A stretch of DNA of 64,000 bases from an uncultured Chlorobiaceae bacterium (GTDB lineage Bacteria > Bacteroidota > Chlorobiia > Chlorobiales > Chlorobiaceae), in the NCBI GenBank assembly GCA_903843305.1, contig CAIMPI010000033.1, forward strand, positions 1 to 64,000. Direction: 5' to 3'. Shown one piece after another: positions 27,879 to 37,260 of the stretch. The notes under the pieces are model-generated. The model did not search any database. It had not been told where the DNA came from and was given only the letters and a program-made list of their open reading frames with translations. A program made the translations under genes and the position numbers. How positions within the stretch are numbered: the stretch's first letter is position 1; every line of letters begins with the position of its first letter.

Positions 27879-29468
27879 TTAGACGTGCTCAATAGAGGTA
27901 TGATTGGAAATTTCGGAATTGGTGGTACATAAATCAGCCGTCGAGAGATGGTGAACATTATCATTGCCGGTCAGGCGTGCAAAGTCCCGGAGCTCTTCGG
28001 TGACGGCTTTGAAAAAGTTTGCGACGCGGACGGCGGATTTATCGACATCCAGACGGGAACGAAGGGCCGGATCCTGCGTGGCGATGCCGACGGGACATTT
28101 GCCGGTATTGCAGATACGGTACTGCTGACAACCTGCAGCCATCATGGCCGCAGTCCCGACGGCTATGGCATCGGCCCCCATTGCCAGCGCCTTGGCGAAG
28201 TCTGAAGAGATGCGCAGGCCACCGGTAATAATCAGGGAAACGGTATCGGCCCCTCTCGAATCAAGTATTTTTCTTGCTCTTGCCAGAGCGAAAATGGTTG
28301 GCACTGACGTAGCGTTTTTGACAACTTTGGGAGAAGCGCCAGTTCCACCTGCCCGGCCGTCAATAGTGATGAAATCCACACCCGCATAGAGAGCTATATC
28401 GATATCTTCTTCGATATGGCCAGCCGCAAGCTTGATGCCAATTGGTTTCCCCCCAGTTCTCAGTCGCAAATGAGTGACCGTGGCTTTCAGATCCTCTTTT
28501 GAGCGGATGTCGGGGAAGTGCGAAGGGCTGATGATATCTTGTCCCTCCCGACATCCCCGGATTGCAGCGATTTCACGGGTTACCTTGCTCCCCGGAAGAT
28601 GCCCTCCCATTCCGGGTTTTGCGGACTGTCCGATTTTGATTTCCACGGCATCGACCAGCTTCAGGTTCTCGTCGGTTACACTGTATTTGTTGGGAACATA
28701 TTCGAAAATGTAACGGTACGAGGCCGCAAGTGATTCAGGCAGAATACCCCCTTCACCCGAGCACATGGCTGTTTTTGCCTGCGCGCTGCCTTTGGCAAGA
28801 GCGAGCTTTGCTTCTCTCGACAACGCGCCGAAGGAGATATGGGAGACAAAAACCGGAGTTTCGAGCATGAGTGGGAAGGCTGCAGCAGGACCAATCAGCG
28901 TTTGTGTGGCAACCGACTGTGTTTTGTTGAGCGGCATTTTTGCAAGCTGCGCACCTTTAATGAGGATTTCATCCCAGGAGAAGGTGGGAATGCGTGTCCG
29001 CATAGGTTCGATAATCGACTTTCCCGTCATGGCAAGGCGGTGGATATCTGCCATGTTGACCTCGAAATCGTCGGCCAGCCGTCGCCATTCCCCTAGGTAT
29101 TCTTCTCCCGAACCTGTTTCAGCGCCTATCGAGAGGGCTGCTGGCCGGTTGGATGCTGCAAGGCTGAAGCTCTTTTTGCCTGAGCCGCAGACAGGACATG
29201 TCCAGTTGTCAGGAAGAGCTGACCACAGGGTGCCTTCTTTTGCTTCATTATAGGCATAGGAGCAGAGAGTGCATTCATAGATGTTTGTGGAAACGGATTC
29301 GCTTTTGACTGCCGGAACCACGGGTTGTTGTTCTTTCAGCGGGATAAATGAGGATTTTGGCGAGCCGCAGACTGGGCATATCCAGTCATTCGGGAGGGCC
29401 TCCCATGCGACGGATTCTTTGTTTTCATCGTAAATATACGAGCATAGCCCACATTGCCATTTTGCCAT
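27879..29468 (-). CDS. Double-rubredoxin / FMN glutamate-synthase-type fusion protein
   Basis: The 529-residue protein has two N-terminal rubredoxin domains (about 3-45, CGLCSY...CPVCG; and about 62-105, CTLCSY...CPVCG), each with four Cys for one Fe. These are joined to a GltB-type FMN/Fe-S synthase domain (about 140-529). That domain shows GEGGILPES, GQSAKPGMGGHLPG, IDGRAGGTGASP, VGTAAMMAAGCQQYRICN and CPVGIATQDP, matching the FMN pocket and 3Fe-4S cysteines of glutamate synthase. The glutamine amidotransferase and FAD subunits are absent. It may use rubredoxin-delivered electrons. It lies upstream of rubrerythrin, separated by 60 bases. The substrate is uncertain, since such stand-alone domains are not always glutamate synthases. 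Confidence 0.88.
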   Translation of the reverse strand: MAKWQCGLCSYIYDENKESVAWEALPNDWICPVCGSPKSSFIPLKEQQPVVPAVKSESVSTNIYECTLCSYAYNEAKEGTLWSALPDNWTCPVCGSGKKSFSLAASNRPAALSIGAETGSGEEYLGEWRRLADDFEVNMADIHRLAMTGKSIIEPMRTRIPTFSWDEILIKGAQLAKMPLNKTQSVATQTLIGPAAAFPLMLETPVFVSHISFGALSREAKLALAKGSAQAKTAMCSGEGGILPESLAASYRYIFEYVPNKYSVTDENLKLVDAVEIKIGQSAKPGMGGHLPGSKVTREIAAIRGCREGQDIISPSHFPDIRSKEDLKATVTHLRLRTGGKPIGIKLAAGHIEEDIDIALYAGVDFITIDGRAGGTGASPKVVKNATSVPTIFALARARKILDSRGADTVSLIITGGLRISSDFAKALAMGADAIAVGTAAMMAAGCQQYRICNTGKCPVGIATQDPALRSRLDVDKSAVRVANFFKAVTEELRDFARLTGNDNVHHLSTADLCTTNSEISNHTSIEHV

Positions 29469-29610
29469 ACAAATCGGTAGATGATATGATTACTGCAAAA
29501 TATGATTGATTATTATAATAGGAATTTTTCCTGATTGAGATCAGGAAAAGAGGCTTCTTTTTTTCATCGACATATCATTGCTATCTGCCCTCGAAAGAGA
29601 AGCTGATACG

Positions 29611-31410
29611 CTAACTGGAAGAATCTACAGCATTTTTGTCTCTCGCCCTCCTCAACACCACACTGAACACTGACCCGTGGTTGACGCGCGAGCGAACCTC
29701 AATGTCGCCTTTGTGCCCCAGAACAATATGCTTGACAATCGAGAGCCCAAGACCTGTTCCGCCGTGCTGGCGTGAGCGAGCCTTGTCCACTCTGTAAAAT
29801 CGCTCAAAGATACGTTCAAGGTCATGCTTTGCTATACCGATTCCGTTATCTTCAACCTCCAGTCGGACGTCATCCCCACTTCTGAACGCTGTAATTCTGA
29901 TTCTGCCATTGCGGTCGTCTACATATTTAATAGCGTTATCGAGGAGGTTTCGGATAACAATGTCGAGATAACGGGCATCGGCATAGACAAGTGGCAGTTC
30001 ATCGGCTATCTTGATATCTAACCGGATCTGTTTTTTCTCAATAGAAGGCTTCAGCAGCTCAACAGATTCCATAAGAACAGTTTTCAGGTCAATAGGTGCG
30101 AATTGGTAATCAATGTACCCTGATTCAATTTTGGAGAGGTCAAGCACGTCATTGACAAGTGCCGTAAGCTGTTCACTTGCCTGCAAGATAATCTTCAGGA
30201 ACGGTGTGGCATGTTTTGGATCATCCATAGCCCCTTCGAGCAGCGTTTCGGTATAGCCGCTGATAACAGTGAGCGGAGTACGGAGTTCGTGTGACACACT
30301 TGAGACAAAATCACGTCGTATTTTTTCGAGGTTGCGGAGCTTTGTGATATCGTTGAGGACAAAAACTGTTCCTTCGAATCTGTTCTCTTTTATGAGTGGC
30401 ATGGAGCTGATCTGCATGATGCGTTCACCTTTTATGGTCATCAGCGACATCTCCTCTTTAAGTAAGGTGATATGGGTAGTGTGTACCTTGGTAAACAGCT
30501 CCTGAAGCTTTTTATCCGAAAGGTGCCTGATTGGACGAGATTTGAACATGGCGCCTTCAATCTGGAACATTCTTGATGCTGCGGGATTGACAAGGATAAT
30601 GTCACCGGAAGCGTCAGTGACAATGATCGCTTCACGGATGCCCGAAAAAACGGCTTGGTACCACTCTTCACTGCGTCGCATTGTTGTTATCTTGTCAGCC
30701 ATGTCAGTGATGGCTCGTGCAAGCGTTCCAATCTCGTCGTGACGGTGGAAGAGGGCTGTGGCGGCTGACAAATCACCCTCTTTTTTGTGTTTTATCGTTT
30801 CGGCAAGCGTGCGTAGTGGGCGAGTAATAATAATGCTTGCAAGAAAACCTGCGGCTATGGCAAATATAAGAACAAGCAAGAGTGCCTCTGCGATCTCTTT
30901 CTGCACTGCACCCTCAAATATTTTAATATCATAGAGTGGTTTACTGAATCGAAGGATCGCGCACGGTTCAGGTACTCCGACAGGTACTGCCATATAAAGT
31001 GAATACTCTTGTACCGTGTGGCTGAAGCGGGTATTTTCACCATACCCCTTTACAAGTGCTTCTTTTACCTCTGCTCTTTGGCGGTGGTTCTCAACAGTGG
31101 TAAGCTTATTCTGCGGAACCGAAGAGTCAGAGAGCACCCTGCCGTCAAGATCAATCAGAGTCACCCGAATGTCAAGTGTTCGTGCGATCTGTTTAATCCA
31201 TGCACTGGTATTTGAAGTTCTTGTCCATCCCTTTGGCTGTTGTTCAAGAATCTGCTTGTTAAGCAGAAGTTCCCGGTGAAGCTCTTTTCTGGTTGCTGTG
31301 GAGACTATTTCTATCAATTGGTTGCTTATTGAGAAATAGCTGATGAGCATGGCAAAAAAAATAATCAATCCGGTAGCGATACCGAATTTGAACGAGAGTT
31401 TAACCTGCAT
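29611..31410 (-). CDS. PhoR-like sensor histidine kinase, no adjacent response regulator
   Basis: From ATG 31410 the protein has 599 residues. A first membrane helix (about 9-26), an extracytoplasmic sensor domain (30-170), a second helix (175-195), HAMP (197-245) and PAS (250-355) precede the HisKA domain with [10 protein letters not shown] (phospho-accepting His374) and HATPase_c with NLLDNAIKY and [13 protein letters not shown]. The closest general type is PhoR/VicK. Its start overlaps the parA stop by 11 bases; an in-frame TTG at 31431 is a poorer choice. No response regulator gene is adjacent, so its partner is elsewhere. Pst/PhoU genes 4 kb away make phosphate the likely signal, but this is inference. 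Confidence 0.88.
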   Translation of the reverse strand: MQVKLSFKFGIATGLIIFFAMLISYFSISNQLIEIVSTATRKELHRELLLNKQILEQQPKGWTRTSNTSAWIKQIARTLDIRVTLIDLDGRVLSDSSVPQNKLTTVENHRQRAEVKEALVKGYGENTRFSHTVQEYSLYMAVPVGVPEPCAILRFSKPLYDIKIFEGAVQKEIAEALLLVLIFAIAAGFLASIIITRPLRTLAETIKHKKEGDLSAATALFHRHDEIGTLARAITDMADKITTMRRSEEWYQAVFSGIREAIIVTDASGDIILVNPAASRMFQIEGAMFKSRPIRHLSDKKLQELFTKVHTTHITLLKEEMSLMTIKGERIMQISSMPLIKENRFEGTVFVLNDITKLRNLEKIRRDFVSSVSHELRTPLTVISGYTETLLEGAMDDPKHATPFLKIILQASEQLTALVNDVLDLSKIESGYIDYQFAPIDLKTVLMESVELLKPSIEKKQIRLDIKIADELPLVYADARYLDIVIRNLLDNAIKYVDDRNGRIRITAFRSGDDVRLEVEDNGIGIAKHDLERIFERFYRVDKARSRQHGGTGLGLSIVKHIVLGHKGDIEVRSRVNHGSVFSVVLRRARDKNAVDSSS

Positions 31411-32164
31411 GGTTGTCACCCGGCAATTCAAACTGCGCGTTCACTTCCTCCCAGAGGTTCCGGTAAGCTTTAGACGCAGCAGAGTTTGGCAGAACCGCAT
31501 TGAGTGGAGAACGGTAGATACCCATTTTTTCAACTTCGGAATTGTAAGGAATCGTTTGGGAGAGAAAGCCGTGAGTATTGCTGAATTCATCGAGAATGTC
31601 GCGATGCAGCTTTTTCTGTTTTTCGACCATGGAAAAAAATGGGCGAATTTTCGAGCTATCGAGTTTGTTGGCTTCAAAAAAGTCTTTCAACTGAATGAAC
31701 GTACGAATTGACAAGGTTGTGGGAATCAAAGGCACCAGAATAAGATCGGAGGCGGCAAAGACACTTTCAGAGAGCAGTGTCAGATTTGGTGGGCAGTCAA
31801 GAAAGATAAACCGATAGTCATCGCTTAGTTCCTCAAGGTTTTTCTTGAGTTTTTTTTGAGGCTTTTTCTCTTCAGCCAGTTCGATATCAAGATTACGGTA
31901 CGACAAGTCGGAGGGAAGCAGGTCAAGATTTGCGAAATCTGTTGCTTTGATATTGCGATATATTTTTTTGTTCCCTTTAAGAAATTTATCGCTGTTGTAC
32001 TTCTTTGAAGCGGTAATCCTGAAATAGTAGGAGCTTGCTCCCTGTGGATCAAGATCACAGATTAGTATCGGGGGATAAAACAGAGAAGAAAGGTAGGAGA
32101 GGTTGACTGCCGCAGCCGTTTTTCCAACACCTCCCTTGATACTGTACAGGGCTATTGTTTTCAT
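31400..32164 (-). CDS. ParA/MinD-type ATPase
   Basis: A 254-residue P-loop ATPase. The deviant Walker [14 protein letters not shown] (Lys10, Lys15) and Walker [14 protein letters not shown] match the ParA family, and [29 protein letters not shown] is the usual A-prime/B segment. No N-terminal helix-turn-helix is present, so it is the small chromosome-independent kind used for cargo positioning rather than plasmid-type ParA with HTH. No ParB or parS is nearby. It is 2 bases after the CHAD gene and overlaps the kinase gene, so all three are one operon. The likely cargo may be polyphosphate bound by CHAD. Confidence 0.88.
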   Translation of the reverse strand: MKTIALYSIKGGVGKTAAAVNLSYLSSLFYPPILICDLDPQGASSYYFRITASKKYNSDKFLKGNKKIYRNIKATDFANLDLLPSDLSYRNLDIELAEEKKPQKKLKKNLEELSDDYRFIFLDCPPNLTLLSESVFAASDLILVPLIPTTLSIRTFIQLKDFFEANKLDSSKIRPFFSMVEKQKKLHRDILDEFSNTHGFLSQTIPYNSEVEKMGIYRSPLNAVLPNSAASKAYRNLWEEVNAQFELPGDNHAG

Positions 32165-32166
32165 GG

Positions 32167-33732
32167 TCAGGTGCTCGTTAAAAGGTCGTGAAACAGTTGA
32201 ATGGTTTGTTCATGGTCAAACGATCTGAAGGTTTTGTGGAACTTGAGACGAGCCTCTTCCTTTTTTTGAAAAAGAATAGCCATAAGGCCGCCTGTTGATG
32301 CGGCAAGTAACTTGTCCTGGGGCATCAATGTAAGCTGTTCATGCAAAAAAAGAAGTTGAACGCTAAAATCAACAAAGTCACCAAGATTTTCCTGCAGTTC
32401 CTTCATTTGCCGGATAAAAGGGGTAATAGTTTTATGTGGAAAAATCGAAGCGAAAAACTCAAGCAGATAGCGGAGTTTCTTGCAGTCGATGCGCAATCCA
32501 TGAAGTTCTGCATCAGTTGTTTCTTTGCTGATAAGACGGCCGCGGCGGATTACTTTTTTCCACGCTTTTCTTATAGTTTCTACGGCAATACTCCTGGTGG
32601 AAAGGGAGGCATTTGTTATCTGTTCGGGTTCAGGATGCGACGGGCGGTTGAGATATGCTTCCCACTCTTCAAGAAATGATTTGTATGAATCGGATGAAAG
32701 ATAACGGGAAAATTGTCTGTGCAGCATTTTTCGGGATGAGGCAATGTTATCGAAAAATATCTTCAGTGACGGCTGAAGGGCAGGGGGAAGATAGTGGAAA
32801 TAGGTTGCCTGCTGGAGAAGATAGACATCCCTGTCGCGCAATTCATTGGTTCGTTTGCAGAGATCTCTGAAACAGTTGAGATAATATGAAGTTTCACTGG
32901 GCTCAAAAACACCCTTAAGCTGTTTGAGTATTGAACGGGTCCGACGTATGGCGACCCGATAATCATGCAGAAACTCGGAATCGATATTTTTGGTTATTCC
33001 CTCCTCATTGAGACGCATGACCGAAAAAGTGAATTGCAGCAGACGTCGGGCGCTTTCATGAATGGGAGTATCAGGATCGAGAGTGAGACGGATTTTCGAA
33101 GAGTAGTGCTGAGCAGTATGTCCAGCATTATGCATCATCAGCTCAAAGAGTTGTTTGAAATCAAGAATACTTTCAACATTTTTGTTGTCAGCTAAAGACT
33201 TTCCAACTTGTGCTATTTTATCCTCATATCCTCTGTAAGGAGAAATGGCGAAATAATACGTGAAGGGTTCTTTACCATGACTTCCGTGAAGGAATAATGA
33301 TTCCGATGTCAGGATAGCAATAGTTTTTTCGTTTTCGTCAAGCATCCGGTATGAAGTAATGTGAGCATCAAGGGAGCAAAGCTTCATGAATGCCCTGATA
33401 GTGCTGCATGTGCAAAGTTCTTCTCTCAGTTTGCAGGGTGGAAGAGTGTCTGAGAAAAAAAAGGAGGGGCTCGGCGTGAATGGCAGTGAGGTTATTTCAT
33501 GGCCGGTATTAAGATCTACAAGGGAAATATTTTTCTTATTTTTTACAATGACTATGTCTCTGTCGAAAGCTTGCCATTCAAAAGTATCATAGAAATCACG
33601 TCGTTCTTTCGATAATGCAAGTGCTTTAAGTCGCCATTCTGCAGGCAGATATTGAAGAATGTTTTCGGGCAACGACTCGACTGAAGCGGCATGACTTAGT
33701 TTGAAATATACTGTTTTCGTAGTGGCGCTCAT
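32167..33732 (-). CDS. CHAD-domain protein with an N-terminal regulatory-like domain
   Basis: CHAD (conserved histidine alpha-helical domain) proteins bind polyphosphate through rows of basic residues. The C-terminal two-thirds (about 220-521) is a helical, Arg/Lys/His-rich region with [21 protein letters not shown] and [17 protein letters not shown], which are the CHAD signatures. The N-terminal part (LSLLD-like [18 protein letters not shown], then a CYTH-like stretch around [23 protein letters not shown]) resembles domains often placed before CHAD. It heads an operon with ParA and a PhoR-like kinase. The 2-base gap to parA implies coupled synthesis. Confidence 0.85.
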   Translation of the reverse strand: MSATTKTVYFKLSHAASVESLPENILQYLPAEWRLKALALSKERRDFYDTFEWQAFDRDIVIVKNKKNISLVDLNTGHEITSLPFTPSPSFFFSDTLPPCKLREELCTCSTIRAFMKLCSLDAHITSYRMLDENEKTIAILTSESLFLHGSHGKEPFTYYFAISPYRGYEDKIAQVGKSLADNKNVESILDFKQLFELMMHNAGHTAQHYSSKIRLTLDPDTPIHESARRLLQFTFSVMRLNEEGITKNIDSEFLHDYRVAIRRTRSILKQLKGVFEPSETSYYLNCFRDLCKRTNELRDRDVYLLQQATYFHYLPPALQPSLKIFFDNIASSRKMLHRQFSRYLSSDSYKSFLEEWEAYLNRPSHPEPEQITNASLSTRSIAVETIRKAWKKVIRRGRLISKETTDAELHGLRIDCKKLRYLLEFFASIFPHKTITPFIRQMKELQENLGDFVDFSVQLLFLHEQLTLMPQDKLLAASTGGLMAILFQKKEEARLKFHKTFRSFDHEQTIQLFHDLLTST

Positions 33733-33802
33733 CCGCGACTGGAGTTAAATGGATCAATCCATCAGAAATATCATATTATTGTCCTTGATATCAAAGAGCA
33801 CA

Positions 33803-34468
33803 TTACCTTGCCGGAGTAAAATATTGCTTAATAAGTTCTGAGGGATGATGAATCAGGGCTTTTGCTCCGCATTCAACAAGTTCGCTTTCGGGTCGGAACC
33901 CCCAGAGAACCCCGAGAGGGAACATTCCCGCTCTTGTTGCGGTCAGCATATCAATGCCGCTGTCTCCGACATAGAGAATGGATGAAGGTTTTTCTCCAAG
34001 CATCCTTGCGACAAGCAAGGCGCCTTCTGGATCTGGTTTATGAGCTATGCCGCTGTGATGGCCCATGACCACGTCAAACTTCCACTCCTTCATCAGGAAT
34101 TCTGCACAGAGGCGGGTGAAGTGATCGGCTTTGTTCGAAAGAATAGCCATTTTTATTCCTTGTTCTGCAATACGGTCAAGCATGGCACTAATGCCAGGGT
34201 ATGGTCGTGAGTTCACATTCCAGTTGTTGGCATAGTGTGCCATAAATTCCGGCAGAAGAAGGTCAATGGTTTCTGGCGTGCCCACTCCTTCTGGAAGTGC
34301 TTTTCTGACTAATTCCCGTATTCCGTGTCCTACAAGAAAACGACACTCATCAATAGAATGCACCGGATAATCGTGCAGGGCAAGCACCGTATTGAGTGTA
34401 TTGACAAGGTCCTGGAGGGTATCAAGCAGGGTTCCGTCCAGGTCGAAAATAACAGCATTGTAGGTCAT
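33803..34468 (-). CDS. gph: HAD-superfamily phosphatase, phosphoglycolate phosphatase type
   Basis: A 221-residue HAD hydrolase. Motif I is DLDGTLLDT near residue 9, motif II is ILSNKADH, motif III covers HKPDPEGALL, and motif IV is YVGDSGIDML. A cap domain sits between motifs I and II. The closest group is phosphoglycolate phosphatase (Gph), though HAD substrate range is broad. It is convergent or downstream of the chlorosome protein gene, from which a hairpin separates it. Confidence 0.75.
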   Translation of the reverse strand: MTYNAVIFDLDGTLLDTLQDLVNTLNTVLALHDYPVHSIDECRFLVGHGIRELVRKALPEGVGTPETIDLLLPEFMAHYANNWNVNSRPYPGISAMLDRIAEQGIKMAILSNKADHFTRLCAEFLMKEWKFDVVMGHHSGIAHKPDPEGALLVARMLGEKPSSILYVGDSGIDMLTATRAGMFPLGVLWGFRPESELVECGAKALIHHPSELIKQYFTPAR

Positions 34469-34530
34469 GAGGATTATCCTCTGGTTTCGAATGATTTGAA
34501 ATTATTTTGTGGCTTGCTGAAATGACATAA

Positions 34531-34568
34531 AAAAAGCACCCTATACCAGAGGCATAGAGTGCTTTTTG
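34531..34568. terminator. Bidirectional terminator between gph and the chlorosome protein
   Basis: AAAAAGCAC C CTAT pairs with ATAG A GTGCTTTTT around a 9-base loop. There is an A-run on one side and a T-run on the other, so it can stop transcripts from either strand. It ends the chlorosome-protein message. Confidence 0.75.
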
Positions 34569-34585
34569 AGATCAAAGGAAGCAGC

Positions 34586-34810
34586 TTACTTTTTAGGAGC
34601 AATTGCCGATGATATACTCTGCAATATTTGTCCAAAAGTGTTTGTTGCACTTCCGACAAGATCAATTGCTGTTTTAGCAAGTGGCTCGACAATCTGTGCT
34701 GTAGCCTTGACTCCGCTGGTCACGAGTTCAACCTGCTGCTGGGCAAGTTTACCTGCGGTATCAAGAAGGTTGTTGAGCGCTACCGAGAAATCATTTGTTT
34801 CGTTTGCCAT
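34586..34810 (-). CDS. Chlorosome envelope protein, CsmB/CsmF type
   Basis: A 74-residue protein with alternating hydrophobic and amphipathic helices (FSVALNNLLDTAGKLAQQQ, then EPLAKTAIDLVGSATNTF) that resembles the CsmB/CsmF group of chlorosome envelope proteins of green sulfur bacteria in length, start (MANETND) and end (SAIAPKK). These proteins sit on the chlorosome surface, the bacteriochlorophyll antenna. It is a single gene with its own terminator, as expected for an abundant structural protein. I cannot tell CsmB from CsmF by eye, so no symbol is given. It is the best organism marker in the window. Confidence 0.72.
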   Translation of the reverse strand: MANETNDFSVALNNLLDTAGKLAQQQVELVTSGVKATAQIVEPLAKTAIDLVGSATNTFGQILQSISSAIAPKK

Positions 34811-34964
34811 GGATGTTATTATTTAATAGTTATGGATTAAGAATGTTGTTAGATAAAAAATTTCTTTCCAGAATCAAGCATTGGGATAATGCTGAGAACA
34901 GCAACTTATCAAGTTTAAAGTAACTTACTAAAATAAAGTAATAGATACCAACAGAAAACTTTGT

Positions 34965-34981
34965 GCTTAACGGAGTTAAGC
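34965..34981. promoter_or_regulatory. Perfect palindrome upstream of pstS
   Basis: GCTTAAC GGA GTTAAGC is a 7-bp perfect inverted repeat about 65 bases before the pstS ATG. It is a candidate operator. It is not the classical enterobacterial Pho box, and its role in this phylum is not known to me. Confidence 0.35.
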
Positions 34982-35046
34982 CGATTCCATTTCAAAGTTA
35001 ACCTGCTGGTGATTATCTTTATCGGAATTAAACAATTTCCTGAACT

Positions 35047-35859
35047 ATGATGAAAAAACTTCTGCTGCTTGTTATTCTTCTTGCTTTTGCCGTCACAGGA
35101 ACTGCAGATGCTGCCGGGAAGACTATTGTGTTGGACGGTTCTACTACTGTTGGTCCTGTTGCGAAATCTTTCGCAACCTATTTCACTAAAAAATATGGTA
35201 TTCGTGTCACAGTGAGCGAGTCGGGCAGTGGTAATGGTGCAAAAAGCCTGATTAACGGTTCATGCACGATTGCTGCAATGTCGCGTGCCATGAAAGATGC
35301 TGAGATTGCGGCAGCCAGGAAAAAAGGCGTAAATCCTGTTGCACATGTTATTGCTTTTGACGGTCTTGCCATGGTTGTCCATCCGGCAAACCCTGTTCGT
35401 GCACTTTCAAAAGCTCAGATCAGCAGTATTTATCGTGGTACCATTACCAACTGGAAAGAGGTTGGAGGCGCCAATGCCCGTATTGTTGTTATTCAGCGTG
35501 AATCCAACAGTGGGACTCAGGATTCCTTCAAAGAACTGGTTACCGGCAAGAGTATGCAGATTACAGGAAATGCTGAAACCCAGTCGAGTAACGGCGCTGT
35601 AAAAACAAGAGTCAGCACAACTCCTTCCGCCATCGGTTTTCTTGGCTTGGGGTTTGTTGATAGTTCCGTAAAGGTTATTGCTGTAAATAGTGTTTTGCCC
35701 AGTGTTAAAACGGTAAAAAATGGCTCCTATACGGTAACGAGACCGCTCTATCTTTATACTAATGGTCAGCCATCAGGGTCGGTCAGACAGTTTATCGATT
35801 TACCGAACACTGTTGAAGGAAAAGCGATGATAAGTGAACTTGGTTTTGTTAACCGTTGA
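35047..35859 (+). CDS. pstS: Phosphate-binding protein PstS
   Basis: The periplasmic phosphate-binding subunit of the high-affinity phosphate importer. A signal peptide (MMKKLLLLVILLAFAVTG) is followed by DGSTTVGPVAKSFA, SGSGNGAKSLINGSC and QRESNSGTQDSF, which make the phosphate-binding loops. The 270-residue length is normal. A hairpin with a T-rich tail follows it, so pstS may be made in excess over pstCAB. The next ATG at 35050 is an equally possible start. Confidence 0.92.
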   Translation: MMKKLLLLVILLAFAVTGTADAAGKTIVLDGSTTVGPVAKSFATYFTKKYGIRVTVSESGSGNGAKSLINGSCTIAAMSRAMKDAEIAAARKKGVNPVAHVIAFDGLAMVVHPANPVRALSKAQISSIYRGTITNWKEVGGANARIVVIQRESNSGTQDSFKELVTGKSMQITGNAETQSSNGAVKTRVSTTPSAIGFLGLGFVDSSVKVIAVNSVLPSVKTVKNGSYTVTRPLYLYTNGQPSGSVRQFIDLPNTVEGKAMISELGFVNR

Positions 35860-35896
35860 GATTGTTTTTTCGCTTTGAGCTATCATTATTCATATA

Positions 35897-35930
35897 AAAC
35901 CGGTTGACCAATTAACCGGTTTTTGTTTTT
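35897..35930 (+). terminator. Terminator or attenuator after pstS
   Basis: AAAACCGGTT pairs with AACCGGTTTT over a short loop, followed by TTTTGTTTTT. It lies between pstS and pstC. It would allow strong pstS expression with less read-through into pstCAB. Confidence 0.7.
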
Positions 35931-36072
35931 ACTATTTATTACAAATGTTTCATACTTGTAACATAACCGGTGTAGGTTTCTATCCTGAAAGCCCATAGAT
36001 TAACGTCATCAAAATTAAGTCACGGGGATGCTGAGGGAAACTGGTAATTGAGAAAAGAAATTATTCAAAACT

Positions 36073-37236
36073 ATGGCTGAAGAGAGTGTAGGGGAGCGTA
36101 ACCGTTCGAATGCCTTTGTGGTAACCGCTCGGAAACGCGCCATGCAGAAGGTTGCAAAAACAGCCGGAGAAGGGGTGCTCTTTTCGGTAGCCTTGTTTGT
36201 GGCTGTTATAGTCCTTTTTATTTTCTACTTCGTGGCACGCGATGCCGTTCCTTTTTTTCAGATCCGCGGATTCAGCGAATTTTTTACCAGTACCAACTGG
36301 TATCCTGCCGATGAGCCGGGCGAGTTTGGTGCTCTGGCCATTATTTACGGCAGCTTGATGGTGACACTCGGTTCTGCAATGATTGCTGTACCCATGGGGG
36401 TTGCCGCCGCAATATGCCTCAGCGATATTCTTCCTTTTTCGATTCGGCAGTACGCCAAGCCCGTCATTGAAATGCTTGCTGCAATTCCTTCGGTAGCATT
36501 CGGCTTTTTTGCCCTCGTTGTTCTGGCTCCACTTATGCAGGATCATGGCGGCCCTATGCTGATGTGGGCCTGGTGGATTCTCGTTTCACCCTTTCTGCTT
36601 CTTGCCGTGATTGTCATTTCCGATCTTTTGACTACCAACATCAAGGATGAGAAGCGTCGTCAGCAACGGCACTGGATGTTGTTGATTGTTCTTGGCCTCT
36701 TCTCGATTTTTCTCTTGTTCAAGGTTGGTTCTGTGCTGAATGGCATCCAGATTCTGACTGGTACCAACGCACTGAATGTTTCTATTATACTGAGCTTTAT
36801 GGCACTGCCGACTATTGTAAGTGTTTCCGAAGATGCTCTGCAGGCTGTAGGGCGAGACATTCGTGAGGGTAGTTATGCACTTGGAGCCACAAGGGCTGAA
36901 ACGATCATTAAAACTATTCTTCCGGCAGCAAGCAGCGGTATTCTTGCGGCGGTCATTCTCGGTATTATGCGTGCTCTCGGTGAAACGATGGTAGTCTGGA
37001 TGGCTTCGGGCAACTCCTCACATATTCCTGAGCCTTGGTTCAACTACCTCGAAGCAATCCGTACACTGACGGCGACCATTGCCGGTGATATGGGCGAAGC
37101 CGACCAGGTGACCGGATCTGCCCGTTTTCATGTCCTGTTTGCCATGGGTCTGCTGCTCCTGATTATCAGTTTTATCAGCAATCTTGTAAGTGAGAGAATT
37201 GTGGTTCGCCAGCGTAAAATTCTGTCCGGTCAGTAA
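36073..37236 (+). CDS. pstC: Phosphate ABC transporter permease PstC
   Basis: A 387-residue membrane permease. About six or more membrane helices and the EAA-like loop ALGATRAETIIKTILPAASSG identify it as PstC. The N-terminal segment is longer than usual. ATG at 36073 starts MAEESVGERN, a soluble extension before the first helix. It is first in pstC-pstA-pstB-phoU. Confidence 0.9.
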   Translation: MAEESVGERNRSNAFVVTARKRAMQKVAKTAGEGVLFSVALFVAVIVLFIFYFVARDAVPFFQIRGFSEFFTSTNWYPADEPGEFGALAIIYGSLMVTLGSAMIAVPMGVAAAICLSDILPFSIRQYAKPVIEMLAAIPSVAFGFFALVVLAPLMQDHGGPMLMWAWWILVSPFLLLAVIVISDLLTTNIKDEKRRQQRHWMLLIVLGLFSIFLLFKVGSVLNGIQILTGTNALNVSIILSFMALPTIVSVSEDALQAVGRDIREGSYALGATRAETIIKTILPAASSGILAAVILGIMRALGETMVVWMASGNSSHIPEPWFNYLEAIRTLTATIAGDMGEADQVTGSARFHVLFAMGLLLLIISFISNLVSERIVVRQRKILSGQ

Positions 37237-37260
37237 TATTTGCCCATCAACCCCTTTGTT

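Noticed and set aside
35941-36072. Looked for a Pho box before pstC
   Set aside because: Only a loose TTTCATACTTGTAACAT-like stretch is present, without the classical two direct repeats.
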